A stretch of DNA of 9,236 nucleotides from Deltaproteobacteria bacterium (GTDB lineage Bacteria > Desulfobacterota > Desulfobacteria > Desulfobacterales > JAFDDL01): contig JAFDDL010000111.1 of assembly GCA_019310865.1 (NCBI GenBank), forward strand, positions 1-9,236. Reading direction: 5' to 3'. Below the pieces are notes generated by a model. It searched no databases, was not told the DNA's origin, and worked only from the letters and a program-made list of their open reading frames with translations. Each line of letters opens with the position of its first letter. The stretch's first letter is position 1. This document shows positions 1 to 6,117 of this stretch, piece after piece. Position numbers and translations under genes: made by a program.

Positions 1-926
1 ACGGCTCTATCTACCATATCCGCCCCGCGGCGAGATCTTACGATCAGCGTGTTCCAGCCCGGGCGCCCTTCAAACATACCAACGGAAATGTCGGAAAATT
101 CCGCTGTCATGTCCAGGCAGATGAAACAGGTGTGGGGAATGAGCTCCTTGACTTCAGACAGCGGCACCTCCACCCGGCCTTCATCAGTGCTCAGTATCAT
201 AATATTGGCCGGGGGCGGCGGGATATCCATAGCCCGGATTGTGCCAATATCCAGCTTTTGCTTAAGCAGCGCCATGAGCTGCCGGGTATCCAGGGCCCAA
301 TTGCAGAACACGCCGATGGACAGCGCCACCGGATCTACAAAGTCCTGCTTCTCCAGCGGATTCTGGCGCAACTGCGCCACGGCCAACATTTGGCAGGGCG
401 TTCCCACAACCCCCAGTCGCCGATACCCCTTTCGCACACCGATATTCAAGGCAGACAAGGTCGGCGATGCCATAAACTTTGAGCCGGCGCACTGCTGAAT
501 CTCCTCAACCGTTGTGGCCAGGCGGGCGATGGGATTAAGCTTCTCATGGTCGGTGAGTACCGCCGCATCGATGATGCCTTCCTGCATTGCAAAGATCAGC
601 AGCGCAGATACCGTTCCGCCCCCCTGGTAGTTTCCCTGTCCCATCTTTTCTCCGGCCTGGGAGGCCTGCACCTTGAGATAGTTCCCCATGGGGCTGCCAT
701 CATACGGCTTGCCCCAGACGCGTTGGGACAACTCGTCAAAATCGACCTCGATTTTGGGGCAATGGGCAAAACACAGGCCCTGGGGCAGTGTGCATGGAAA
801 CACCATGGCTGTCTGGCCCTTGTGGTTTTTGAAATAGGGGCACAGCTCCACACAAGCACCACATCCAATACAAAGTCCCTGCTTTTGGACTTTCGATACC
901 AGTTCATTTGAGCCATAGATTTGCAT
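1..926 (-). CDS. FrhB/FdhB-family iron-sulfur flavoprotein (coenzyme F420 hydrogenase/dehydrogenase beta-subunit-like), C-terminus cut by window edge
   Basis: This reading frame stays open for 308 codons from an ATG at 926 to the left edge, so the C-terminus lies outside the window. Visible motifs: a ferredoxin-type cluster C19-x2-C22-x2-C25-x3-C29-P; further cysteines C45, C52 and C56-P that could ligate a second cluster; GTPCQ at 175-179, typical of the FrhB_FdhB C-terminal domain; FCNW at 207-210; and C267-x2-C270-x-D-x-T-A-E-x-x-D-I-S, another family hallmark. Known members bind FAD and Fe-S clusters and carry electrons between F420H2, ferredoxin or NAD(P)H and a partner oxidoreductase. 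There is no signal peptide, so it should be cytoplasmic. The start lies 38 nt after the iorB stop, with AAAGGA about 10 nt upstream, so it is probably the last visible gene of the ior operon. I infer that it accepts electrons from the Ior ferredoxin; the true electron partner cannot be read from sequence. The family call is firm, the role is not. Confidence 0.88.
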   Translation of the reverse strand, partial: MQIYGSNELVSKVQKQGLCIGCGACVELCPYFKNHKGQTAMVFPCTLPQGLCFAHCPKIEVDFDELSQRVWGKPYDGSPMGNYLKVQASQAGEKMGQGNYQGGGTVSALLIFAMQEGIIDAAVLTDHEKLNPIARLATTVEEIQQCAGSKFMASPTLSALNIGVRKGYRRLGVVGTPCQMLAVAQLRQNPLEKQDFVDPVALSIGVFCNWALDTRQLMALLKQKLDIGTIRAMDIPPPPANIMILSTDEGRVEVPLSEVKELIPHTCFICLDMTAEFSDISVGMFEGRPGWNTLIVRSRRGADMVDRA

Positions 927-964
927 GGGATGAAGATCCTTTGTTTCCTGGCTTGTTCGCTTTA

Positions 965-1597
965 TTAAATGCTCGCTGAGGCCACCATTGACTGCCCCAT
1001 ATCAAAAGCCCTCAAATTGACTTCCACTTTGTCTTGGGGCATGGTCTCGGCAATGACGGCTTCGAACGCCTCGCGATCCACCGGCAACACGTTGACGCCG
1101 GCAAGGGCGCCAATCAATATAATATTCGCGTATATCGCACGGCCCAGTTTTATCGCCTCATCCGTGGCGTCCAGCATCCATGTCCTAGCCGTCAACGCCT
1201 TCATCCATTGCTGCATATCCTCGATCTTCGGATACGCTGCATTTCCAATGATAACACTCACCGGATGAACCGGGCGGGTGTTAAAGATCACGTTGACATC
1301 GGGATTGCCGTGCTGACATAAGAGCCGAAACATCTCGATTGGTTCCAGGCCGAGAATCATGTGCGCCGCGTTTGGCGGAACCATCGGTGAATAGGTGTCC
1401 CGGCTGGAGATGCGAAGATGACTGCAAACAGAACCGCCGCGCTGGGACATGCCAAAGGACTCCCCAATGGTCACCATCAGGCCTTTGCGAACAAGCATCG
1501 TCCCAATCACTTTGGACGTTAGAATATTACCCTGGCCGCCCACTCCGGCAATAATCAGATTGTAAGGATCGCTGGGAAGCAGCGTGACGTCTGCCAT
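965..1597 (-). CDS. iorB: Indolepyruvate:ferredoxin oxidoreductase, beta (gamma-domain) subunit
   Basis: The 210-residue protein is the small subunit that pairs with IorA to oxidatively decarboxylate aryl 2-oxo acids (indolepyruvate, phenylpyruvate, hydroxyphenylpyruvate) to aryl-acetyl-CoA while reducing ferredoxin. Family motifs are clear: GVGGQGN at 18-24, followed by a helix, and GMSQRGGSV at 49-57, the strongly conserved segment of the 2-oxoacid oxidoreductase gamma domain. Length is normal for stand-alone IorB (about 190-210). The start overlaps the iorA stop: ATG codons lie at 1600 and 1597. I chose 1597 because AGAGG at 1605-1609 is then 7 nt away rather than 4. A frame open further upstream to 1666 would run inside iorA with no ribosome site and is rejected. 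The TGATG junction suggests translational coupling and equal subunit supply. No signal peptide or membrane segment is visible. Confidence 0.94.
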   Translation of the reverse strand: MADVTLLPSDPYNLIIAGVGGQGNILTSKVIGTMLVRKGLMVTIGESFGMSQRGGSVCSHLRISSRDTYSPMVPPNAAHMILGLEPIEMFRLLCQHGNPDVNVIFNTRPVHPVSVIIGNAAYPKIEDMQQWMKALTARTWMLDATDEAIKLGRAIYANIILIGALAGVNVLPVDREAFEAVIAETMPQDKVEVNLRAFDMGQSMVASASI

Positions 1598-3540
1598 CAT
1601 TGCACCTCTTGTTTTTCTATGGCCTGATGGGGGCAAATTGACGCGCAAAAACCACATCCAGCGCAAACAGCCTCATCGACCTGGGCATTTGCTTTATCCT
1701 CGTCCCAGAACAGACCGGGGCATTTCAGAATCCGGGTGCACAGCCGGTCGCAACCGCAATTCGCCCCCACGCAAATCGACTCATTCACCCGAACATCAAA
1801 GGCCTTTTTGTTCTTTTTTTCGGGGCTCAACGCGCAGATCTGCTTCATAACGGCCACTTTCACACCGTTTTTATCGTCGGCAAGATCAAGCAGGGTTTTC
1901 TGGGTCTGTTCCGGATCAAACGGATCGCAGGTTTCAACCCGAACCCCCATGGCTTTGCAGATGGCGACGATATCAAGAGCCGGCACTTCATTGCCGTATG
2001 CGTCTGTCCGAAGTCCGGGATGGGTCTGAAAACCGGTCATGGCGGTACCGGAGTTATCCAGAACCACCATGGTCATGTTTGATTTATTGTGGATCGCATT
2101 GGTCAGCGCCGGCATGGCGGCATGAAAGAAGGTGGAATCGCCACACAGGGAAAAAACCGCCTGATCCATGCCAAACCGGTCCATTTTCCCAAAACCGCTG
2201 GCCAGGCCCGTCCCGGCACCCATGACTACAAGGCTCTTGGCGACGCCAAACCCGGTGGGCAGTATATCCATGCCGTAACAGCCGACATCGCCACATGCGA
2301 ATCCGTCCCGGTTGTCCATCTTCAGTGCATGGCGAATGTTGAACAAAGAGGCCCGGTGCGGGCATCCGGGGCAAAACGTCATCTCACGAATGGGCGCACC
2401 TTCGGGTACGAGATCCTGGGCCTGTTTGATATAGTCGGCAGGCGCCGGCGGCGCATAGTCGATTTCAAAAAGGTTCGCAAGCGCCCGGGTGACCAACTCA
2501 ACATCCATTTCACCCACGCTGGGCAATAATTTATCCCCCTTGCCGTGAAAGGTCTTGCTTCCGATCTCCCCGGCCAGGTCCATTGCCAACAGCTTGATAT
2601 TTTTCTCCATTACCGGTCGGGTTTCTTCCACCACCAGGATCCGGTCCGCCATGGCCATATGCGTTTTTAGAAGTTTCGGGGGAAGCGGCCACGTGGTGCC
2701 CAGCTTGAGAACCCCGACACGATCTTTTAGGCCGAGGCGCTCCACCGCTTCGCGGCTGTATATCGTACAGATGGAACTGGTAATGATCAGCAGTTCAGGC
2801 TTTTGCGGTCCCGTATATGTATTGAACGGCGCCGTTTCGAACTGCTCCTGGACCTTTTCCAGCTTCTTTTGGACCCGGTCGTGTTTTAACGGCACCGGAA
2901 ATGGAAAGACCAGGCCGGCATCCGGATCAATGGGGTTGGGGCTGTCGTGTTTAAACTCAGCCACACGGTCCAGCGCCAAAATTTCACCCAGTTCGACAAC
3001 GCCGCTGGTATGGCTCAGGCGCGTCACGCTGCGAATCATCACCATGTTTCGGATATCTTCGGAAAGCTCCGCGGCGTATTTGACCATGTCTTTGGCGTCC
3101 TGGGGATCACATGGCTCCAGGAGTGGAATTTCCGCCATCTCGGCATACAGGCGCGACTCTTGTTCATTGCCGCTGGAATGAGCGCTGGGATCATCACAAA
3201 GTACCAGAACCATCCCGCCCCGCGTGCCGCACAGTGTGAAGCTGAGCATAAAGTCCGCCGCAACGTTTGCGCCGATATGCTTCATGGCTGTCAAAGATCG
3301 CAGGCCGGTTAAGGATCCGGCCGCAGCCACCTCCATGGCGACCTTCTCATTGGCCGACCATTCAACATATAGATCATGAACCTTAGCCGACTTACTTAAC
3401 GCTTCGAGTATCTCGGTTGCCGGTGTTCCCGGGTAGGCCGCAGCGACCCGGATCCCGGCCTCCAGCGCCCCTCGCGCAATCGCATCATTGCCGGAAAGAA
3501 GCAAGCGCGTTCCTGATTTTCCGTCTATGAAATTGGCCAT
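1597..3540 (-). CDS. iorA: Indolepyruvate:ferredoxin oxidoreductase, alpha subunit (thiamine diphosphate and Fe-S)
   Basis: The 647-residue catalytic subunit carries out CoA-dependent oxidative decarboxylation of aryl 2-oxo acids and passes electrons to ferredoxin. In order: an N-terminal pyrimidine-binding domain with AYPGTPATE at 35-43 and the conserved EWSANEK at 60-66; a middle transketolase-C-like domain; CPGCPHR at 390-396 and GDVGCY at 417-422; the thiamine diphosphate motif from G467-D468-S469 to N496; and a C-terminal ferredoxin-like domain. The last cluster is canonical, C626-x2-C629-x2-C632-x3-C636-P. The preceding cysteines have unusual spacing: C590-x4-C595-x-C597-x3-C601-x5-C607-P. 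The ATG at 3540 is preferred over upstream in-frame ATGs at 3561 and 3609 because GGAGG lies 5 nt before it, and the homologous region begins just after it. It follows the cupin by 117 nt with no terminator seen. Substrate class is from family knowledge; exact substrate preference (aryl versus branched-chain) is not readable. Confidence 0.95.
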   Translation of the reverse strand: MANFIDGKSGTRLLLSGNDAIARGALEAGIRVAAAYPGTPATEILEALSKSAKVHDLYVEWSANEKVAMEVAAAGSLTGLRSLTAMKHIGANVAADFMLSFTLCGTRGGMVLVLCDDPSAHSSGNEQESRLYAEMAEIPLLEPCDPQDAKDMVKYAAELSEDIRNMVMIRSVTRLSHTSGVVELGEILALDRVAEFKHDSPNPIDPDAGLVFPFPVPLKHDRVQKKLEKVQEQFETAPFNTYTGPQKPELLIITSSICTIYSREAVERLGLKDRVGVLKLGTTWPLPPKLLKTHMAMADRILVVEETRPVMEKNIKLLAMDLAGEIGSKTFHGKGDKLLPSVGEMDVELVTRALANLFEIDYAPPAPADYIKQAQDLVPEGAPIREMTFCPGCPHRASLFNIRHALKMDNRDGFACGDVGCYGMDILPTGFGVAKSLVVMGAGTGLASGFGKMDRFGMDQAVFSLCGDSTFFHAAMPALTNAIHNKSNMTMVVLDNSGTAMTGFQTHPGLRTDAYGNEVPALDIVAICKAMGVRVETCDPFDPEQTQKTLLDLADDKNGVKVAVMKQICALSPEKKNKKAFDVRVNESICVGANCGCDRLCTRILKCPGLFWDEDKANAQVDEAVCAGCGFCASICPHQAIEKQEVQ

Positions 3541-3545
3541 ATTTC

Positions 3546-3550
3546 CCTCC
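3546..3550 (-). promoter_or_regulatory. Shine-Dalgarno site fixing the iorA start
   Basis: GGAGG on the minus strand, 5 nt before the ATG at 3540. The longer in-frame ATGs at 3561 and 3609 have no comparable site, so this element decides the start of iorA. Confidence 0.75.
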
Positions 3551-3657
3551 ACAACGCTCATGTCCGTCACGCTCTGGTCCAGCCTGAACAGCCGATGCAG
3601 CATACACAAGCGCCACCCATTTTTTGCCGATCGGTTATTACCTGAAAGCGTCCGGGA

Positions 3658-4029
3658 TTAATCGGCAGGAATTCTGATGCTAATGGCCTCAAATTCTTCC
3701 GAGCATATATTCCCTGCATGTTCAATGCCGGCGTCCAGAAAAAGCAAATCGCCTTCCTTAATTTCAACTTCGCCGATACCGTCGATCCAGCCATCAAGCT
3801 TTCCCCGTATGACATAAAGGATCTCGGCACCGGGGTGCGAATGGGCCACATATCCATCGGCTTGCAGGTCTCCTGATGTCGTTACGATGCGCCTTACCAC
3901 AGATGCAATTGGCGTGTCGGCAGCAGTCAGGAGTTTTTTTTCGGAATAGGCGGCTTTCTCACCATAGGTTTTCTCCCATTCTTTGTCTTCCTGGTTTACA
4001 TGCAGGAATTTAAGGGGTTTTTCTTCCAT
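3658..4029 (-). CDS. Small single-domain metal-binding cupin protein
   Basis: A 123-residue protein made of one cupin beta-barrel. Motif 1 is intact: G59-x3-H63-x-H65-x3-E69-x6-G76, giving two histidines and a glutamate as metal ligands. Motif 2 is recognisable as G93-x5-D99-x-G101-x2-H104, with N107 close to the usual asparagine and aspartate in place of the usual proline. The four-ligand set (H63, H65, E69, H104) predicts a bound divalent metal. Small cupins act as isomerases, dioxygenases, decarboxylases or ligand sensors, so the reaction cannot be named. The start at 4029 puts AGGAG (4038-4042) 8 nt upstream, the spacing seen at several neighbouring genes; ATG at 4035 or GTG at 4038 would be too close. 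It lies 83 nt after ridA and 117 nt before iorA, so a role in processing or sensing an intermediate of the same pathway is plausible but inferred. Confidence 0.85.
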   Translation of the reverse strand: MEEKPLKFLHVNQEDKEWEKTYGEKAAYSEKKLLTAADTPIASVVRRIVTTSGDLQADGYVAHSHPGAEILYVIRGKLDGWIDGIGEVEIKEGDLLFLDAGIEHAGNICSEEFEAISIRIPAD

Positions 4030-4037
4030 TTTCATCA

Positions 4038-4042
4038 CTCCT
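4038..4042 (-). promoter_or_regulatory. Shine-Dalgarno site deciding the cupin start
   Basis: AGGAG on the minus strand. Distances to candidate starts are 8 nt (ATG 4029) and 2 nt (ATG 4035), and it overlaps the GTG at 4038, so 4029 is the most credible initiation codon. Confidence 0.6.
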
Positions 4043-4112
4043 GAAAAATATTAAAAGTCGATTATGTGTCGCGTCCATCCAATGTATTGATTTAAATACG
4101 GGCTAAAACTCT

Positions 4113-4511
4113 TCAGTTTTGCGGCTTATAGGCTGTCATCTGAATTTCACACTTGGCATCTTCAAGCAAAAAATCACCCAGGACCGTAATCCGTGCGGGC
4201 GGGCCATCTGGAAAATATTTGCTGTAGACTTCGTTATATCCCGGGAAATCATCGCGGCTCTTTAAGAAAACGGATGCAAAAACTACATCTTCGAGTGTGC
4301 AACCGGCCTTTTCCAGAATGCCTTGAATGTATTCAATGGTCATGGCCGTCTGCTCTTCGATGGGGCCATCGAGTTTCGGTACGTCATCTTTTCCAATTGC
4401 AACACAACCGGACACAAACACAAAATCGCCGGCTCTTACCCCCAGAGACAGGGATAATTTATGTCCGTCAATAACAATTGGATCGCCAATAATTTCTTTT
4501 TTCTTTGCCAT
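4113..4511 (-). CDS. ridA: RidA/YjgF/UK114-family enamine/imine deaminase
   Basis: A 132-residue protein with the full RidA fold length. RidA hydrolyses reactive 2-aminoacrylate and other enamine/imine intermediates released by pyridoxal-phosphate enzymes, giving 2-oxo acids and ammonia; the active unit is a trimer with sites at subunit interfaces. The key carboxylate-binding arginine is present in PPARITV (R107, equivalent to Arg105 of the E. coli protein), and the glutamate in the C-terminal KCEIQMTAY strand (E122) matches the second conserved active-site residue. FVFVSG near 31-35 is also typical. This supports an active deaminase rather than a degenerate paralogue. GGGAG (4520-4524) lies 8 nt before the ATG. 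It follows the amidohydrolase by 64 nt. Beside a 2-oxoacid oxidoreductase, it probably feeds or protects 2-oxo acid formation. The family has several subgroups, and the true substrate in this pathway is unknown. Confidence 0.9.
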   Translation of the reverse strand: MAKKKEIIGDPIVIDGHKLSLSLGVRAGDFVFVSGCVAIGKDDVPKLDGPIEEQTAMTIEYIQGILEKAGCTLEDVVFASVFLKSRDDFPGYNEVYSKYFPDGPPARITVLGDFLLEDAKCEIQMTAYKPQN

Positions 4512-4575
4512 TTTTCTTTCTCCCTTCTAATGCGTTGATGGTAAATGGTCTGTTTCAATCGCCGTATACAAATTA

Positions 4576-5859
4576 TTATACGAGTGTATTCTTATACGTT
4601 TTTCCGTCCTTCATGATCAGTCGCAGGTTTTTTTCCGGATCGGCCAGCAGCAAGACGTCCTCCAGGGGGTTGCCGTCCACGATCAGAAGATCCGCCAGGG
4701 CGCCCTCTTCAACCGCGCCCAACTCGCCGGGATACGGATTGACCAAGTTGCTGAGGGCCAGCACCTTTGCACCATTGGAGGTAACATGCCGCAGAACCTC
4801 AACCTGGGGGAAAACCTTGGCCCGGGTGCCGAATTCATTCTTTTGCATGGCCACGTGGTCCTTTGCAGGGCCGGAGCCATCCCCGGTAAACGTCACAATG
4901 GGCTGATGCTTCAATACAAGGTTTATGTAATTTTGTATCCGCTTGAGAACTTTCTCGACCTTTGCCTTGGCAACGGGATTTTCGTTAACGAGGTCATAGC
5001 TTAAAATCACATCCGGATCGGTGAAGGAAACTTGTGTGGAGAGGATGATTCCCTTGTCAACGATCATCCGCATGGTCTCTTCATCGGCCAGAAAGCCATG
5101 TTCAAACGTTTTGATGCCCGCCTCGGCAGCCCGCCACATGGCCGGGCAATTGTGGGTATGCGCAAAGACATAGGTCCCCCAGTCTTCGGCGGTAGCCACC
5201 GCTGCTTTTAATTCCCTCAGCGTATACTGGACCGTGTCGATGGGATCATACAGGGACGCGCCGCCGCCACTGGCCATGATTTTAACCTGGCTGGCGCCCT
5301 TGCCCAGCTGTTCCCGGGCGGCTGCGAGCACCTGGGCCTCTCCGTCGGCCAATACGCTATATTCAAGCCGCATCATGTGGTTATCCGTGATGGTGATTCT
5401 CATGGACCGATCGGTTGGACTGCGAAAATCGCCGTGCCCTCTTGTCTGGGAAAGAAACGCACCCGAAGGGTAAATACGGGGCCCGTTCACCAACCCGGCA
5501 TCGATTGACCGCTTCAGGCCAAAGACCGGCCCACCGGCGTCCCGGATGCTGGTGAACCCGCGCATCAAATACCCCTTGGCAATCACACTGGATCGAATGG
5601 CAATATCATCCCAGCACAGGTTGTTTTCCATGTTCGGCATGGTATCGACCACAGACGGGTGACAATGGGTGTCGATCATGCCCGGCATGAGCACTCGGCC
5701 TCCGCCATCGATTACCGTTGCGCCGTCAGGAATTTGGGGTGTATCGGATGCGATGCGCGCGATGGCATTGCCTTGTATCAAAACATATCCGGATCGAAGC
5801 TGATCGTTTTTACCGTCGAAGATGCGAACATTTTGAATAATCGTGACATTTTCAGGCAT
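4576..5859 (-). CDS. Metal-dependent amidohydrolase (imidazolonepropionase/prolidase-like subgroup)
   Basis: A 427-residue cytoplasmic hydrolase of the amidohydrolase superfamily. The N-terminal small beta domain (about 1-58) leads into PGMIDTHCHP, giving metal ligands H65 and H67. K193 in QVKIMASGGG is the likely carboxylated bridging lysine. H234 in FAHTH and H254 in FEHG complete the second metal site, and D327 in TGDGSG is the catalytic aspartate. The C-terminus returns to the small domain with GALADLLIVDGNP at 386-398. All expected catalytic residues are present. Characterised relatives in this subgroup cleave Xaa-Pro or Xaa-Arg/Lys dipeptides or N-acyl amino acids, so release of an amino acid is a reasonable guess but not shown. 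AAGGAG lies 8 nt before the ATG. It is the first gene after the long control region and appears to lead an operon with ridA, the cupin, iorAB and the FrhB-like gene. No signal peptide is visible. Confidence 0.92.
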   Translation of the reverse strand: MPENVTIIQNVRIFDGKNDQLRSGYVLIQGNAIARIASDTPQIPDGATVIDGGGRVLMPGMIDTHCHPSVVDTMPNMENNLCWDDIAIRSSVIAKGYLMRGFTSIRDAGGPVFGLKRSIDAGLVNGPRIYPSGAFLSQTRGHGDFRSPTDRSMRITITDNHMMRLEYSVLADGEAQVLAAAREQLGKGASQVKIMASGGGASLYDPIDTVQYTLRELKAAVATAEDWGTYVFAHTHNCPAMWRAAEAGIKTFEHGFLADEETMRMIVDKGIILSTQVSFTDPDVILSYDLVNENPVAKAKVEKVLKRIQNYINLVLKHQPIVTFTGDGSGPAKDHVAMQKNEFGTRAKVFPQVEVLRHVTSNGAKVLALSNLVNPYPGELGAVEEGALADLLIVDGNPLEDVLLLADPEKNLRLIMKDGKTYKNTLV

Positions 5860-5926
5860 CGCCGCTTCTCCTTTTCTATTGGCGGATTATATACTTGGGT
5901 CTGCAGTGCATCTGGATGTCCAATCG

Positions 5927-5943
5927 ATTATTGCAGCAATAAT
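5927..5943. repeat. 17-bp perfect palindrome overlapping the -12 element
   Basis: ATTATTGC-A-GCAATAAT, two perfect 8-nt arms around one central base. It overlaps the -12 end of the predicted sigma54 promoter and part of its spacer. It could be a repressor operator, or simply a by-product of AT-rich sequence around the TTGC element. Confidence 0.5.
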
Positions 5944-5950
5944 TGTACCA
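5935..5950 (-). promoter_or_regulatory. Predicted sigma54 (RpoN) -24/-12 promoter of the amidohydrolase-ior operon
   Basis: On the minus strand the 16 bases TGGTACAATTATTGCT match every specified position of the sigma54 consensus TGGYACRNNNNTTGCW. The invariant GG (5949-5948) and GC (5937-5936) are exactly 10 bases apart. Transcription would begin near 5924, giving a leader of about 65 nt before the amidohydrolase ATG at 5859. Sigma54 promoters need an ATP-driven enhancer-binding activator. An IHF-like site and a tandem repeat lie upstream at suitable distances. A sigma70 reading of the same bases (TTGAGA at 5963-5968, 15-nt spacer, TGG-TACAAT) is possible but has a short spacer. Confidence 0.72.
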
Positions 5951-5955
5951 GTATT

Positions 5956-5983
5956 AATAATATCTCAACACTCTGATATTATT
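5956..5983. repeat. Inverted repeat, 9-nt perfect arms with 10-nt spacer
   Basis: AATAATATC at 5956-5964 and GATATTATT at 5975-5983 are exact reverse complements separated by 10 nt. The centre is about 45 nt upstream of the predicted transcription start. The dyad contains the IHF-like core, so it may be an AT-rich bending site, a regulator operator, or both. A transcription terminator is unlikely because the stem is AT-rich and no U-run follows it. Confidence 0.6.
5966..5978 (-). promoter_or_regulatory. Candidate IHF binding site
   Basis: TATCAGAGTGTTG on the minus strand matches the IHF consensus WATCAANNNNTTR at all specified positions except the sixth (G for A), with AT-rich DNA beside it. 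It sits about 48 nt upstream of the predicted sigma54 start, between the promoter and the tandem repeats, where IHF commonly bends DNA to bring an activator to sigma54 polymerase. The consensus is loose, so the match carries weight mainly through its position. Confidence 0.45.
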
Positions 5984-6047
5984 CAGGATCAAAACCTTGC
6001 GGCAACAACCGGCGACTGCATCTGACGATATTCGGGTAGTCAACTGT

Positions 6048-6083
6048 TCACATGCCGTCATCCCCTCACATGGCGTCATCCCC
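6048..6083. repeat. Tandem pair of 18-bp repeats, candidate upstream activator site
   Basis: TCACATGCCGTCATCCCC (6048-6065) is followed directly by TCACATGGCGTCATCCCC (6066-6083), differing at one base. Each copy contains a near-palindrome of the form ATG-N-CG-N-CAT (8 of 10 positions symmetric). The pair lies about 124-159 nt upstream of the predicted sigma54 start and 35 nt beyond the acyl-CoA dehydrogenase stop. Enhancer-binding activators often bind paired sites in this distance range. A short duplication with no function is the alternative. Confidence 0.6.
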
Positions 6084-6117
6084 GAAATAATTCCAAAGAT
6101 ACATTTTCCCATTCATC

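Noticed and set aside
49..911. Open frames on the plus strand and in other minus frames at 49-498, 132-482, 262-492, 546-911 and 596-916
   Set aside because: They overlap the continuous FrhB-family frame, which has Fe-S and GTPCQ motifs. Their translations show no recognisable motifs, and they are shadows of that gene.
1598..1666. N-terminal extension of iorB to an ATG at 1666
   Set aside because: It lies wholly inside iorA, has no ribosome site, and adds residues absent from the family. The ATG at 1597 has a well-placed AGAGG.
3590..3640. Second sigma54 promoter ahead of iorA (TGGCGC...TATGC)
   Set aside because: The GG and GC dinucleotides are 11 rather than 10 bases apart, and the TTGC element is absent.
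4085..4110. Small inverted repeat GTATT/AATAC between ridA and the cupin gene
   Set aside because: Five-nt arms in AT-rich DNA are expected by chance, and no promoter boxes are associated with them.
4563..4582. Inverted repeat CGTATA/TATACG across the amidohydrolase stop codon as a terminator
   Set aside because: A six-nt AT-rich stem with an 8-nt loop and no U-run is too weak, and ridA follows closely on the same strand.
5886..5891. Perfect TATAAT on the minus strand close to the amidohydrolase start
   Set aside because: No -35-like hexamer lies 16-18 nt upstream (the bases there read CAGATG). The sigma54 match is far more complete. It is kept in mind only as an alternative.
6048..6083. 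CRISPR array or mobile-element remnant
   Set aside because: There are only two adjacent copies with no spacers between them, no cas genes and no transposase or terminal repeats nearby.
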